Virus record (IMG/VR): IMGVR_UViG_3300046170_000478
Coordinates: 1 to 64,000 of that record
Reading direction: 5' to 3' (one strand)
Length of the DNA stretch: 64,000 bases
From: a virus
This document shows, in pieces, positions 16,461 to 24,252 of this stretch (position 1 is the first letter of the stretch; each line of letters opens with the position of its first letter). Position numbers and translations under genes: made by a program. The notes below the pieces were generated by a model. That model was not told the origin of the DNA, did not search any database, and saw only the letters and a list, made by a program, of their open reading frames with translations.

Positions 16461-17807
16461 ATGGACAACTCAAAATTATCTAAGGTTATTGATTCCTTGG
16501 AGTCAGCTACGACAGAATTAAAATCATTGCTAGATACTCCTTCTACTACGGAGGCCGACAATGTTGGAGTCGGATCTTCCAGCGTGGGCGTTGGATCTTC
16601 CAGCGTGGGCGTTGGATCTTCCAGCGTGGGCGTTGGATCTTCCAGCGTGGGCGTTGGATCTTCCAGCGTGGGCGTTGGATCTTCCAGCGTGGGCGTTGGA
16701 TCTTCCAGCGTGGGCGTTGGATCTTCCAGCGTGGGCGTTGGGTCTTCAACAACCGACTCAAAATCTAGCCCTAGTTTTTTTTTGGATGGCTCACCCCCAT
16801 CTTGGCCGCGCTTAAAGTATTTAAGCGGAAGGATTGACGGTAACTTAACTAAGACGCGAACCTTGGCTGCAGATGATTTTGGGATTCTTCATTCTTTAGG
16901 TTATAAATCTGATTTCCATATCAAGACTGATGCAGTATTAGACAATATTACTAGGGAAACTACGGGATATAAGGGTTTTATTGGCAATGTCGAGGCTTCT
17001 GATGGTTATACTTATTTTTTACCAGCATATTCAAATTCTGTAGGTAAGTTAAAAAGGTCTACGGGAGAGATTACTTTAGAAAATAAATTTAGTTCCTGTC
17101 CTCAAATTAGATCTGGAGCAGAAGGAGCAAATGGTATTATTTATATGCCCTCTTATACTAAAACCTTAAAGATTTATACTTTAAATACTAAGACTGGGCA
17201 GATTGGATCATTTACTCCTCCTAAAATAGGATTCTTTAGTCATGTGTGGGGGGCCGCTTCAGATGACGAAGGTAATATTTATATGCCTCCAGCTTTAGGT
17301 AATAAAATTCTCAAAATAGACAAGAATGGCACGACCCTCTTGTTAGATGGAAAGCCTATTACATCTGGAGTTTCTGGGTTCAGTGTCAAATATGTCGGAG
17401 CAACATATGTTGAGAGTGTCCACAAGGTATTTTGTCTTCCGAGAACGGGCAAGAAGATTTTGATTATTAATTGTGCAGATGATTCTTATGAGGAGATTGA
17501 TTTACCAGCAGAATATTTGAAGGTAGCTAATAAAAATAAAAACTTTCACGGTTTCCTTGCTCCTGACGGATGGCTTTATAGTGCATTCTGGGGAGATACC
17601 AAGTGCTTTAGAGTGAATCCACTTACTTATGAGATCCAATGGAAAGATTATGAATATGAATTTATGGACGGCCAATCATCAGTAAAAGAGGGATCTGGAA
17701 TCATGAGTTTGGGAACGGGTTATTCTACTTGTGCTTTAGTTCGGGATAAAGACGTTTATCTGGGCCTTGCGGGAACCAGTAGGGCTGTAAAGCTTGAATT
17801 TGAATGA
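16461..17807 (+). CDS. Beta-propeller-like protein with VGVGSSS heptapeptide array
   Basis: Residues 1-33 form a helix or coiled coil (KVIDSLESATTELKSLLD). Residues 36-98 are nine VGVGSSS units. From about 170 onward YTYFLPAYSNSVGKL, GIIYMPSYTKTLKIY, GNIYMPPALGNKILKI and GWLYSAFWGDTKCF recur as blade-like repeats of a beta-propeller (NHL or SMP-30-like). No enzymatic residues are assigned. The low-complexity linker between helix and propeller suggests a surface-displayed or virion-tethered binding protein (inference). Length is 448 aa; no signal peptide. The upstream 38 nt is AT-rich. Confidence 0.65.
   Translation: MDNSKLSKVIDSLESATTELKSLLDTPSTTEADNVGVGSSSVGVGSSSVGVGSSSVGVGSSSVGVGSSSVGVGSSSVGVGSSSVGVGSSSVGVGSSTTDSKSSPSFFLDGSPPSWPRLKYLSGRIDGNLTKTRTLAADDFGILHSLGYKSDFHIKTDAVLDNITRETTGYKGFIGNVEASDGYTYFLPAYSNSVGKLKRSTGEITLENKFSSCPQIRSGAEGANGIIYMPSYTKTLKIYTLNTKTGQIGSFTPPKIGFFSHVWGAASDDEGNIYMPPALGNKILKIDKNGTTLLLDGKPITSGVSGFSVKYVGATYVESVHKVFCLPRTGKKILIINCADDSYEEIDLPAEYLKVANKNKNFHGFLAPDGWLYSAFWGDTKCFRVNPLTYEIQWKDYEYEFMDGQSSVKEGSGIMSLGTGYSTCALVRDKDVYLGLAGTSRAVKLEFE
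16566..16754 (+). repeat. 21-bp minisatellite, nine units
   Basis: Units of 21 bp (GGCGTTGGATCTTCCAGCGTG) run head to tail. There is one diverged first unit (16566-16586), seven identical units (16587-16733) and one diverged last unit. Each encodes VGVGSSS in frame, so copy-number change never shifts the frame. Confidence 0.95.
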
Positions 17808-18016
17808 AAAACTACAGACAAGTATATTTAATTGTTAAAGACAGGAGCTTCAAGTATGAAGCGATAGCTAATATACCAGAGTTCAATAATCAAGAAGAAG
17901 CTTTGGTCTATTGGGAGTATAATAAAGAATCAATAAAAGATTGCAATTTCTATGATGACCCTATAGCTATTGTCAGGAAGGAAACAAACATTGTAAAAGT
18001 ACAAACCTTAAATTAA
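17804..18016 (+). CDS. Small protein, unknown
   Basis: The 70-residue protein begins with beta strands (RQVYLIVKDRSFKYEAIA) and contains EEALVYWEYNKE. Not recognised. Its ATG overlaps the stop of the propeller gene (ATGA), so it is translationally coupled. Confidence 0.55.
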   Translation: MKNYRQVYLIVKDRSFKYEAIANIPEFNNQEEALVYWEYNKESIKDCNFYDDPIAIVRKETNIVKVQTLN

Positions 18017-18019
18017 AAA

Positions 18020-18439
18020 ATGAAAAATACATTATTATTCGCATTCGCGTCCCTACCCCTTTGGGCTTGGGCAAGTTGGAAGGTCTTCCAAGACCCGATC
18101 ATTACAGTAGAGGTTGAAGAAAAAGTTGTTCAGCCAGAAAAAGTAGAAGCTTGCGTCTCTTTGACTAAATGGCAGGTACAGAAGATGTTGAATTACTTCT
18201 CAGAAGATCACCCTTCAGAGATGCAAACATTTAAAACAGTAGTTAAACGAGAAGCCAATGGTTGGCGTATCTCCTCGACACACTTAGCAAAGGGAGCAGA
18301 GAAGTATCCCCTCCCAAATGGGAGTTTTTTCGTAATAGATGCCTCTTATATCGACCATTCTGGTGATTTTAAGTCTTGCATTAATTACGCACACAGTTAT
18401 AAAGATAATCACGAATACATTGTAGTAACAGCAAAATGA
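18020..18439 (+). CDS. Membrane-anchored or secreted small protein
   Basis: The 139-residue protein has an N-terminal hydrophobic stretch (LLFAFASLPLWAWASW, residues 4-19) behind one Lys, usable as a signal anchor. A soluble domain follows with two Cys and a SEDHPSEMQTF segment. Not recognised. It overlaps the next gene by 4 nt. Confidence 0.55.
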   Translation: MKNTLLFAFASLPLWAWASWKVFQDPIITVEVEEKVVQPEKVEACVSLTKWQVQKMLNYFSEDHPSEMQTFKTVVKREANGWRISSTHLAKGAEKYPLPNGSFFVIDASYIDHSGDFKSCINYAHSYKDNHEYIVVTAK

Positions 18440-18642
18440 AATTGACATACGAACCAACGACAGATAACTGGTCTTCTAAGAAAGATCCAAAATTTATGCA
18501 AAGCACACTGAGTCTCGAGCATCCAATGGATGACATGACCCTGACAGACTTCATGGACACCATGGTTGTCCCTATGCTTTTATCTATGGGTTACTCTCAA
18601 GTAAGCATAAATAGTGTGATTGACACAGATGAAGATCATTAA
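18436..18642 (+). CDS. Small acidic protein, unknown
   Basis: The 68-residue protein has LEHPMDDMTLTDFMDTM and an acidic end. It resembles short helical phage proteins but is not recognised. It starts within the stop of the previous gene (ATGA). Confidence 0.5.
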   Translation: MKLTYEPTTDNWSSKKDPKFMQSTLSLEHPMDDMTLTDFMDTMVVPMLLSMGYSQVSINSVIDTDEDH

Positions 18643-18654
18643 AATTAATTTAAA

Positions 18655-19092
18655 ATGAATAAATTACTCAAAATATCATTTGTTTGCTTGCTTATCAGTC
18701 TTCTCTTTAAATTTGGAGTAGACATGTACCTTGAAAGGGGAGCAGATTATCCAGAAGGCCCGACAGTGGACGGAGAAGAATTGTATGTTGATTCTGCGAC
18801 AAATACATTTTATACAGCCCCAGAAATGGTAGAAAAGAATTTATTTTCTGGAACCTCCGTAAGGCTTCATATTAATGGAGAGACCTCGGTGAAGGCTGGG
18901 ATACACAATGGAAAACTTCATGGTCCCTTTGATAGTTGGTATGAGAATGGGCAAAAGCAAATGTCTCTTATCTGGTATAATGGAGTTAAATTCCGCAACT
19001 TTAGAGCTTACTTGTCAAATGGGGATGAAATTGAGGGGGATGGCAATGAGTTAGGGCGTAAGGTATTCTCTGGAGAAATAGTCCTTCAATAA
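18655..19092 (+). CDS. Signal-anchored MORN-like repeat protein
   Basis: The 145-residue protein has an N-terminal membrane segment (LLKISFVCLLISLLFKFGV). The C-terminal half includes NGKLHGPFDSWYENGQKQ and MSLIWYNGVKFRNFRAY. These are MORN-variant (YwqK-type) repeats of G.L.G....y..NGq. Such repeats are found on surface proteins and bacterial toxin-related proteins. The role in this phage is unknown. Confidence 0.6.
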   Translation: MNKLLKISFVCLLISLLFKFGVDMYLERGADYPEGPTVDGEELYVDSATNTFYTAPEMVEKNLFSGTSVRLHINGETSVKAGIHNGKLHGPFDSWYENGQKQMSLIWYNGVKFRNFRAYLSNGDEIEGDGNELGRKVFSGEIVLQ

Positions 19093-19325
19093 TGAATTGT
19101 AGATACGATAGTAGGATAATTGGCCCCAATGGTTATAAGGAATTGATGATAGCAGTCTTGAATGAACAAGATAATCCCATCGATTCCTGTTGCCATAAAT
19201 TAGATTCGCCAGAGATACATGATCTTATGAGTGCAGAAACAGGAGCACATAAGTTTGGAATAAAAGGTTGGGACTTAGATCCAGCAGATCAATATCAGGG
19301 ATATGCGACAAGAGTTGTAAAGTGA
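19092..19325 (+). CDS. Small protein, unknown
   Basis: The 77-residue acidic protein, with four Cys/His (CRYD, CCHK), may bind metal weakly. Not recognised. Starts at the last base of the preceding stop (TAATG). Confidence 0.5.
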   Translation: MNCRYDSRIIGPNGYKELMIAVLNEQDNPIDSCCHKLDSPEIHDLMSAETGAHKFGIKGWDLDPADQYQGYATRVVK

Positions 19326-19480
19326 AAAGATTATGGAGAATATGGGCTAGGACTATGGGCTGTAAAATATCAGATTCTCATATAGAGTCAGATGTTGCGG
19401 CTATTATCAGGACATTTTGGTGGCTATTACATATTACTACCTGTGGTTTTATAATCGCAAATACAATTAGACATTGGTAA
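19322..19480 (+). CDS. Small membrane protein with GTG start
   Basis: The GTG at 19322 overlaps the upstream TGA (GTGA) and gives 52 residues. A basic N-terminus (KRLWRIWAR) is followed by a hydrophobic helix (FWWLLHITTCGFIIANTI). The earlier ATG at 19268 would overlap the upstream gene by 58 nt and is less likely. Confidence 0.45.
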   Translation: MKRLWRIWARTMGCKISDSHIESDVAAIIRTFWWLLHITTCGFIIANTIRHW

Positions 19481-19481
19481 A

Positions 19482-20117
19482 ATGAAGACTAGAAAAAAAT
19501 TTACCCCAATCCCCAAAGACATAGGAGATTATATTTCTTACAGTGAAGAATCAAGCACTGGGCTTGTTTGGAGAGTTAATAGGGGGAGTAACCTTGTAAA
19601 AGGAAAAGAAGCTGGTCGTATTACTGAGAAAGGATATTTTAGATTTAGTTTTAATGGTAAAGAGTATTTCAATACTAGAGTAGTTTACTTCCTATGCACA
19701 GGAATAGACCCAGAAGAAAAGCAGGTTGACCATGAAGATACTAATAGATTAAATAATAAAATTTCAAATCTTAGGCTAGCTACAAATAAGCAGAACCAAG
19801 ATAATAAAAAGAAACAAAAAAATAATACTAGCGGGGTAACTGGGGTTTCTTGGCATAAAAAACATAAGAAGTATCATGCGGTTATCAAACATAATGGCAA
19901 GCCGATTTTGCTTGGTCATTTCAATAAACCTGACAAAGATAAAGCTATAGCAGTCCGTATAGCAGCCGAAACAGATCCTAGATTCAAAGACCAAGAATTC
20001 AGACATTCCCACAACGATGAACACGCTCCTTCCCCAGAGATGTTAGTCTGGGCCAAACAATATCTTGAAGATAGAATAGAGAGACTAAACTGGAAAGAGA
20101 AGTATAATTTACAATAA
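19482..20117 (+). CDS. HNH homing endonuclease with AP2-like DNA-binding domain
   Basis: The 211-residue protein has an HNH core (residues about 84-106: QVDHEDTNRLNNKISNLRL). Then comes an AP2-like three-stranded domain (TSGVTGVSWHKKHKKYHAVI, GKPILLGHF). This is the standard arrangement of phage HNH-AP2 homing endonucleases. It starts 2 nt after the preceding gene. No intron or split gene is evident around it, so it is probably free-standing. Confidence 0.88.
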   Translation: MKTRKKFTPIPKDIGDYISYSEESSTGLVWRVNRGSNLVKGKEAGRITEKGYFRFSFNGKEYFNTRVVYFLCTGIDPEEKQVDHEDTNRLNNKISNLRLATNKQNQDNKKKQKNNTSGVTGVSWHKKHKKYHAVIKHNGKPILLGHFNKPDKDKAIAVRIAAETDPRFKDQEFRHSHNDEHAPSPEMLVWAKQYLEDRIERLNWKEKYNLQ

Positions 20118-20132
20118 TTAAAAATTTAATAC

Positions 20133-20327
20133 ATGATGAATAAACTATTAAGCAAACTGTTTAAAAAACAAACCCCAACCATTTCTCATTGGGTCATAAA
20201 CCCTCCTAGCTGGTTGGAGAGACAGGTCCAGAATCAGAAAATAGAAGATGCCTACAGGGATTCACTCAAATCTAACGCCAAGGATCATCATTGGTCTGAT
20301 AAGTATAGTAAGCATTTCAAGACATAA
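20133..20327 (+). CDS. Small protein, unknown
   Basis: The 64-residue basic protein has SHWVINPPSWLERQV and a C-terminal segment rich in His, Lys and Asp. Not recognised. It is the last gene of the + block and is followed by the AT-rich convergent spacer. Confidence 0.5.
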   Translation: MMNKLLSKLFKKQTPTISHWVINPPSWLERQVQNQKIEDAYRDSLKSNAKDHHWSDKYSKHFKT

Positions 20328-20836
20328 TTTACAACAAAATGTATTTTAATTATTATAAACTATTATTTAATAATAAAATAGAATTTAAAAGATTCAACTA
20401 TAGAGAAATACATATAGCATATATACAAGTACCAATATAGAAAAAATAAGATAAAATAAAGACTTCTATACCTATTCATAACAAATTCAAAGAAATATGG
20501 GATAGTGGCCACCTCTCTAAATAAATAAATACGAATAGGAAGTGAGCCAGCCAACCAAATTCAACCCTAACTCAACCAAATAAAACGTGATTTTTCGTGA
20601 CTTGCGTGAAGAAACGCCAGTTTATCTTGATTTATGCAAATAAACAAGGGCGCGGAGTGTCGCTTTTTTTAGAAAAACCTGAAGGTTAACCAGAATTTTT
20701 TCAAATAAATAGGAATTGGGTAGGGGTAAATATAAAGAATTTATACAGAATTTTAAAAAAACTAAATATATCGCCAGTTTACAGGCAAAACGCTTAATAA
20801 GCAATGAGGCTTATACCAGCAAATAAACACAAATAA
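20328..20836. other. AT-rich convergent spacer with CAAATAAA words
   Basis: No credible gene was found in these 509 bases. The word CAAATAA(A) recurs near 20576, 20636, 20701, 20820 and 20830 (again near 21084), and CGTGA occurs three times at 20586-20609. The block lies where + and - gene arrays converge. It could be a spacer, an origin-like unwinding region or a transcription end zone; the sequence alone does not decide. Confidence 0.4.
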
Positions 20837-20908
20837 ATGAGCCGACTAGAGTCATTTATATATTTCATTATTATCTTGGCCGCAATCTATCTTATTTCCT
20901 CAGGTTAA
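20837..20908 (+). CDS. Candidate 23-aa membrane peptide
   Basis: ATG at 20837 to TAA at 20906 encodes 23 residues. A charged start (MSRLE) is followed by one hydrophobic helix (FIYFIIILAAIYLI). Such peptides occur as holin-like, toxin-like or regulatory membrane peptides. No ribosome-binding site is visible, so expression is uncertain. Confidence 0.3.
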   Translation: MSRLESFIYFIIILAAIYLISSG

Positions 20909-20928
20909 TTTTTTAATCTTTTTTATTG

Positions 20929-20949
20929 ACTACCACCTTCGGTGGTAGT
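20929..20949 (+). promoter_or_regulatory. Perfect 9-bp inverted repeat with TTC loop
   Basis: ACTACCACC (20929-20937) and GGTGGTAGT (20941-20949) pair perfectly. The left arm overlaps a TTGACT box (20926-20931), and TAATGT lies 17 nt downstream. There is no T-run after it, so a terminator is unlikely. It could be an operator inside a promoter spacer, or an RNA hairpin. Confidence 0.4.
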
Positions 20950-20985
20950 AATGTGATGGAGTAATAGAACACATATGAGACACCA

Positions 20986-21054
20986 ATGCACACACAAGAG
21001 ATCTGGATTTTATTTCTGATTATATTGACAGTTATACTAACCATCCTGAATTGA
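20986..21054 (+). CDS. Candidate 22-aa membrane peptide
   Basis: ATG at 20986 to TGA at 21052 encodes MHTQE plus a hydrophobic helix (IWILFLIILTVILTIL). It lies between the perfect hairpin at 20929 and a + strand terminator at 21092, so a short transcript may carry it. It resembles type I toxin-like peptides in size and layout only. Confidence 0.35.
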   Translation: MHTQEIWILFLIILTVILTILN

Positions 21055-21091
21055 AGCTCAGGTTGTAGGTTAGAGCCTTAATAAACAAATA

Positions 21092-21122
21092 AGCGAGGAA
21101 CGTTAATCCCTCGCTTTTTTTT
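21092..21122 (+). terminator. Intrinsic terminator
   Basis: AGCGAGG (21092-21098) pairs with CCTCGCT (21109-21115) across a 10-nt loop and is followed by eight T. It ends transcripts on the + strand, which implies a transcript crossing 20840-21090. Confidence 0.85.
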
Positions 21123-21151
21123 GGTTTTATCTTTTTATTCGGAAATCGCTG

Positions 21152-21230
21152 TAACTCACTGATACTCAAGGAGTTAGGAGGCTCCGCCCGCCCCCGCCCG
21201 CTAACACGCTGATATTCAACGAGTTACGGG
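21152..21230. repeat. Double-hairpin repeat A
   Basis: Two TAACTC...GAGTTA-type dyads (21152-21176 and 21202-21226, the second with TAACACG) flank a very GC-rich linker (GGCTCCGCCCGCCCCCGCCC). The second dyad can extend to CCCG/CGGG and is followed by TTTTT, like a + strand terminator. It lies at the 3' end of the - strand gene 21236-21412. Confidence 0.75.
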
Positions 21231-21235
21231 GGTTT

Positions 21236-21412
21236 TTATTTAATGTATTCTTTTACAGACAGACAGTTAAACTCCATTGCCCTTTGATCGGTAGGATCTC
21301 CAGCCTCTCCAACCTCAACCAAGTCGATAGCCTCAGTCTCCGAATATGCTTCAACTTCAAACTGCAAGCGGTTCACCTCCTCTATTATAACCAAGTAGTT
21401 TTTAATCTTCAT
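21236..21412 (-). CDS. Small acidic protein, unknown
   Basis: ATG 21412 gives 58 residues (KIKNYLVIIEEVNRLQFEVE at the start), resembling small two-strand/helix phage proteins. The start lies 11 nt inside the preceding gene, so it is translationally coupled; a longer reading from 21463 is unlikely. Last gene of the GP88-like operon, followed by repeat A. Confidence 0.5.
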   Translation of the reverse strand: MKIKNYLVIIEEVNRLQFEVEAYSETEAIDLVEVGEAGDPTDQRAMEFNCLSVKEYIK

Positions 21413-21692
21413 CTGGCAATGGCTCCTTTCCATAGTCGAGGTAATGCATATGTTGCTTGGCATACTGGTAAACCTTAGTCATTGCTTTCTTAACCTCTTC
21501 TCTTTCTTGATAAGCTTTATCCCAAGCCTCATCCCCAAGAGGGTAGTAATCCCTTTGATGGAAGTTCGTATCATAAAGGAGTTTAATCTGCGCTTGGCTT
21601 ACAGCGTCAAACAATTCGTTGTATTGTCTGCGTAGGCTAGTCTCTCCTGATCCATTCATGTGGATCAAGGGCATTGTATGTTTTTCAATCAT
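21402..21692 (-). CDS. Small helical protein, unknown
   Basis: The 96-residue protein is mostly charged helices (LRRQYNELFDAVSQAQIKLL, AWDKAYQEREEVKKAMTKVY) and ends acidic. Not recognised. It follows the next gene upstream by 1 nt and overlaps the downstream gene by 11 nt. Confidence 0.55.
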   Translation of the reverse strand: MIEKHTMPLIHMNGSGETSLRRQYNELFDAVSQAQIKLLYDTNFHQRDYYPLGDEAWDKAYQEREEVKKAMTKVYQYAKQHMHYLDYGKEPLPDED

Positions 21693-21693
21693 A

Positions 21694-21876
21694 TTAAATT
21701 CTTTCTTTTACTTGTTCAATTACCAAGACAAAGCCTAGCTCTTTAAGAGCTTCAATGTCATAGTGAGTTAAAGTTTTTCTTCCTGTTAGTTTCTTTATAG
21801 AATTCCTTACAGATTCTTTTTTTACATAAGTTAGGGTATTGCCGTAAACTTCTTTTCTTTCTACTTCTATTGTCAT
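21694..21876 (-). CDS. Small protein, unknown
   Basis: The 60-residue protein has a segment KKLTGRKTLTHYDIEALKEL that looks like a helix-turn-helix-sized unit. No firm family. Tightly packed between neighbours (1-2 nt gaps). Confidence 0.5.
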   Translation of the reverse strand: MTIEVERKEVYGNTLTYVKKESVRNSIKKLTGRKTLTHYDIEALKELGFVLVIEQVKERI

Positions 21877-21878
21877 AT

Positions 21879-22121
21879 CTATTTTCTGTAGTTAGGATGC
21901 CAAGTTGGGAATTCTACTTTTGGGGTCAATTCTGTATACCCTAGCTCTGTGAAATGTTCATGCAGAGTAATCGCTCCATGCAGACATATCTGAAACCAAT
22001 GCTTTTTATTATCGTCTGTGAATTCAAAGTAGCAATCTGCTCTATCACTTTCGCACTTAGTTACTCTAAATGTTTTAGGGAATACTCCTGTCAATTTAAC
22101 TGTTGGTGTTTCGTTGTTCAT
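21879..22121 (-). CDS. Small beta-rich protein, unknown
   Basis: ATG 22121 gives 80 residues with RVTKCESDRADCYFEFTDDN and WFQICLHGAITLHEHF, suggesting a small beta sheet. The longer reading from 22214 overlaps the upstream gene widely and is rejected. Not recognised. Confidence 0.5.
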   Translation of the reverse strand: MNNETPTVKLTGVFPKTFRVTKCESDRADCYFEFTDDNKKHWFQICLHGAITLHEHFTELGYTELTPKVEFPTWHPNYRK

Positions 22122-22362
22122 CTTTTGCTTGTTGTATTTTTTTCTTTCTGTCGTTTCTGTCATGGAACCATGCAGAGCCATATCTAATGTTTCTTGATTT
22201 AAAGAAATCGTCACAAGCTTCGCTCACTGTGCGAGCAATGTTTGCGGGGAGTACATCGTACATCCCAAAGTTTCCTTGCGAGGATTGTTTTATTATCTCC
22301 TTGTTTTCAACTGCTTTGTGGAGTAAGTCGTCTTTAAGAACGTGGTAATCTCTTGATTTCAT
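22096..22362 (-). CDS. Small basic protein, unknown
   Basis: The 88-residue protein has a charged C-terminal helix (HDRNDRKKKIQQAKDEQRN). It contains ANIARTVSEACDDFFKSRNI. Not recognised. It overlaps the downstream gene by 26 nt. Confidence 0.5.
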   Translation of the reverse strand: MKSRDYHVLKDDLLHKAVENKEIIKQSSQGNFGMYDVLPANIARTVSEACDDFFKSRNIRYGSAWFHDRNDRKKKIQQAKDEQRNTNS

Positions 22363-22369
22363 TTTATTT

Positions 22370-22435
22370 TTATAAAGTGATTAAAGTAAAAAAGATGGTG
22401 ATTAAAATTAACGCGATTAGTACTATCTCTTGCAT
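22370..22435 (-). CDS. Candidate 21-aa membrane peptide
   Basis: ATG 22435 to TAA 22370 encodes MQEIV followed by an uninterrupted hydrophobic stretch (LIALILITIFFTLITL). It exactly fills the gap between the GP88-like gene (stop at 22437) and the next gene (start at 22362), which supports it being real. Confidence 0.45.
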   Translation of the reverse strand: MQEIVLIALILITIFFTLITL

Positions 22436-22436
22436 T

Positions 22437-23159
22437 TTACGGCTCCACAACAAAACCCGTTTCGTCTTTTTTAGCAAGACCTTTCTCAACCAATCCAACG
22501 ATCACACCTTTAGGATCTTTAAAGCGCAGATCACTTTCATCTCCATCTATCACTTTATAGCCTAAGTGAGTTTTAGGAAGTGAACCACGGAAGACGACGG
22601 CGACGTTCCCACCTAACTCAAGGATTGTTTTCATTTTATATTCACTTGTTGCTTCACTGCGAGAAAAGGTGAGGTGATAGTTGTCGGGCATTTTGCCATC
22701 AAGCCAAGCTCTCATCCTGTAAAACCCTTTGGTGTAATCGTAGAAACTCACATTTGGGAACTCTTCCATGACGTTTAAACTGCAGATTGGAGGCTTTGTT
22801 GTTCTACCCTTGCGGATGTTCTCCCAAGGGATATCACTTGTAAGATTAAGTCGGAAGCATGGAATCATTTGCTTTTTAGCTGCGCTAATGATCGCCTTGC
22901 CGATTTCAATCCTTAAGTCTGACATGAAACCGAAGTTATCCTTAAAGAATCTTTTAGTTTTATTGATTCTAGAAGTTTGCACGTTGCTCATGCAACCACG
23001 ACCCGCAGTATCTAAACAAGCGGCACGACAACCTGCGCTTGCCCATTGGCAGACATTGAATCCTGATTTATTAGCGGGGGAAAGATGGAGACCGAAAGTG
23101 CGATATCCTAGAACCTCTCCCTTTAGTGTTTTGGCATTGCCTTGATTTAGTAATTTCAT
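22437..23159 (-). CDS. GP88-like phage protein
   Basis: The 240-residue protein reads NAKTLKGEVLGYRTFGLHLS, then NVCQWASAGCRAACLDTAGRG and MSNVQTSRINKTKRFF. This matches the Gene product 88 family of mycobacteriophage and other phages (Cys-rich N-terminus, AGRG and R..KT motifs). Biochemical function of the family is not established; the Cys pattern hints at metal or iron-sulfur binding. It heads a - operon of seven small genes ending at 21236. A weak TTGCAC/AAAATA promoter lies upstream. Confidence 0.75.
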   Translation of the reverse strand: MKLLNQGNAKTLKGEVLGYRTFGLHLSPANKSGFNVCQWASAGCRAACLDTAGRGCMSNVQTSRINKTKRFFKDNFGFMSDLRIEIGKAIISAAKKQMIPCFRLNLTSDIPWENIRKGRTTKPPICSLNVMEEFPNVSFYDYTKGFYRMRAWLDGKMPDNYHLTFSRSEATSEYKMKTILELGGNVAVVFRGSLPKTHLGYKVIDGDESDLRFKDPKGVIVGLVEKGLAKKDETGFVVEP

Positions 23160-23254
23160 AGCGGAGATATTTTGACAGGTTTGGGTTTGGGTGCAAGTGT
23201 ATTTTAAATGTTTTTTTATTATTTTTTAATGCTTGACAGAGGACGTAATCCTTG

Positions 23255-23330
23255 TAACTTGTTGATTGATAACGAGTTAGGCGGCTCCGCCCGCCCCCGC
23301 CCGCTAACTCATTGATATTCAACGACTTAG
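23255..23330. repeat. Double-hairpin repeat B
   Basis: The first dyad TAACTTGTT / AACGAGTTA (23255-23279) forms a 9-bp stem with one G-T. The second dyad (23304-23330) is imperfect, and the GC-rich linker is the same as in repeat A (CTCCGCCCGCCCCCGCCCGC). A TTGACA box (23233-23238) lies 16 nt before it on the + strand, and a T-rich tract follows. Confidence 0.75.
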
Positions 23331-23354
23331 AACGTTTATTTTTTTATTATTGAC

Positions 23355-23391
23355 AAAAGAAAACCCCGCCCCCCATGCAGAGGGGACGGGG
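23355..23391 (-). terminator. Intrinsic terminator of the DUF932-like gene
   Basis: On the - strand CCCCG-T-CCCC and GGGG-GG-CGGGG form a GC stem (23364-23391), followed by TTTTCTTTT. It lies 23 nt after the stop at 23414. Confidence 0.85.
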
Positions 23392-23413
23392 CTTGCTATG
23401 TCTACCCAGAAAT

Positions 23414-24208
23414 TTATGCAGGGAGCACTAGGGCTGACTCCTTATCCTCTTGCGATATAACCGCAGGAGTAAAATCGGCAGACCTGTCAAAGACAGATTG
23501 CATCCGCATTGTGCGGTTGGATATATCATGCGATCCGATACCCTTTAAAGATTCTGTAACGGCATTATAGAGGGTCCAAAGAGAACCTCCTTTGAACTCC
23601 TCATGACGAGGATTGTGGAATTCCTGAAGGGCGTCTACCGCTCTTTTATTGCCGAAAACTTTGTCATTGAAAAGGTCCAAAACAAGTTTGGAAGCATCTT
23701 TGACTTCCGTGTTTTTATACTTCTCTATCCGATCTTCCATGGCAGTCCAGTGAGAAGTCACTTGAGAAATGGCGGAGGTGATCCGATTGTAAAGATCATT
23801 CATAATGTAAGTCGTGTGCTTACGCGCTAGGGTGACATCGCTAGAAAAGCAGAGGTTATCACAAACCAACATTTGGTTGCCGACTGCGATTCCTGCAGCT
23901 AGGGATTTGTCGTGAGAATTCCGAAGACCAAGGACAAGCTGGCGATCTTTAGAGTTGCACTCTCGCTGGATCACGCCATGAGCCATAAATGGTTGACCTG
24001 TGAGAGCGAATCCCCCGAAGTAACGTTGTGAACCGTGGGAAAGGCCATGTTCTTCATTGATGATTTCAAGGCCAGCGTCACCGATGGCTTTTCTGGTCAT
24101 ATCAACCAACTCGTGGTGAGCGATTGGAGTGTGGCTTTTGGTTGGCTTTGGAGTCTCAACTTTAGAAAGGACTTCAGAGCTGACTTTGTTTTTTGCGTAG
24201 ATAAGCAT
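23414..24208 (-). CDS. DUF932-like phage protein
   Basis: The 264-residue protein contains LVLGLRNSHDKSLAAGIAVG, MLVCDNLCFSSD and RKHT. These are hallmark segments of the DUF932 family found in phages and plasmids, where the molecular function is unknown. A single-gene transcription unit: it has its own promoter at 24253, a 5' leader with a perfect hairpin, and a terminator at 23355. This isolation and regulation suggests strong early expression (inference). Confidence 0.75.
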   Translation of the reverse strand: MLIYAKNKVSSEVLSKVETPKPTKSHTPIAHHELVDMTRKAIGDAGLEIINEEHGLSHGSQRYFGGFALTGQPFMAHGVIQRECNSKDRQLVLGLRNSHDKSLAAGIAVGNQMLVCDNLCFSSDVTLARKHTTYIMNDLYNRITSAISQVTSHWTAMEDRIEKYKNTEVKDASKLVLDLFNDKVFGNKRAVDALQEFHNPRHEEFKGGSLWTLYNAVTESLKGIGSHDISNRTMRMQSVFDRSADFTPAVISQEDKESALVLPA

Positions 24209-24227
24209 AATGGTAGTTTGGTTAAAA

Positions 24228-24244
24228 CGAGAGATTGTCTCTCG
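24228..24244 (-). promoter_or_regulatory. 5' leader hairpin of the DUF932-like gene
   Basis: CGAGAGA (24228-24234) and TCTCTCG (24238-24244) form a perfect 7-bp stem with a 3-nt loop. It starts almost at the predicted transcript end, about 20 nt before the ATG. This is the one promoter in the set that predicts a real leader. Confidence 0.6.
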
Positions 24245-24252
24245 ACAGGGGA

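Noticed and set aside
16546-16815. ORFs of LPAWALD or RPRWKIQ repeats in the other frames of the minisatellite
   Set aside because: They exist only because a 21-bp unit without stops is open in all frames; the VGVGSSS frame alone joins flanking coding sequence.
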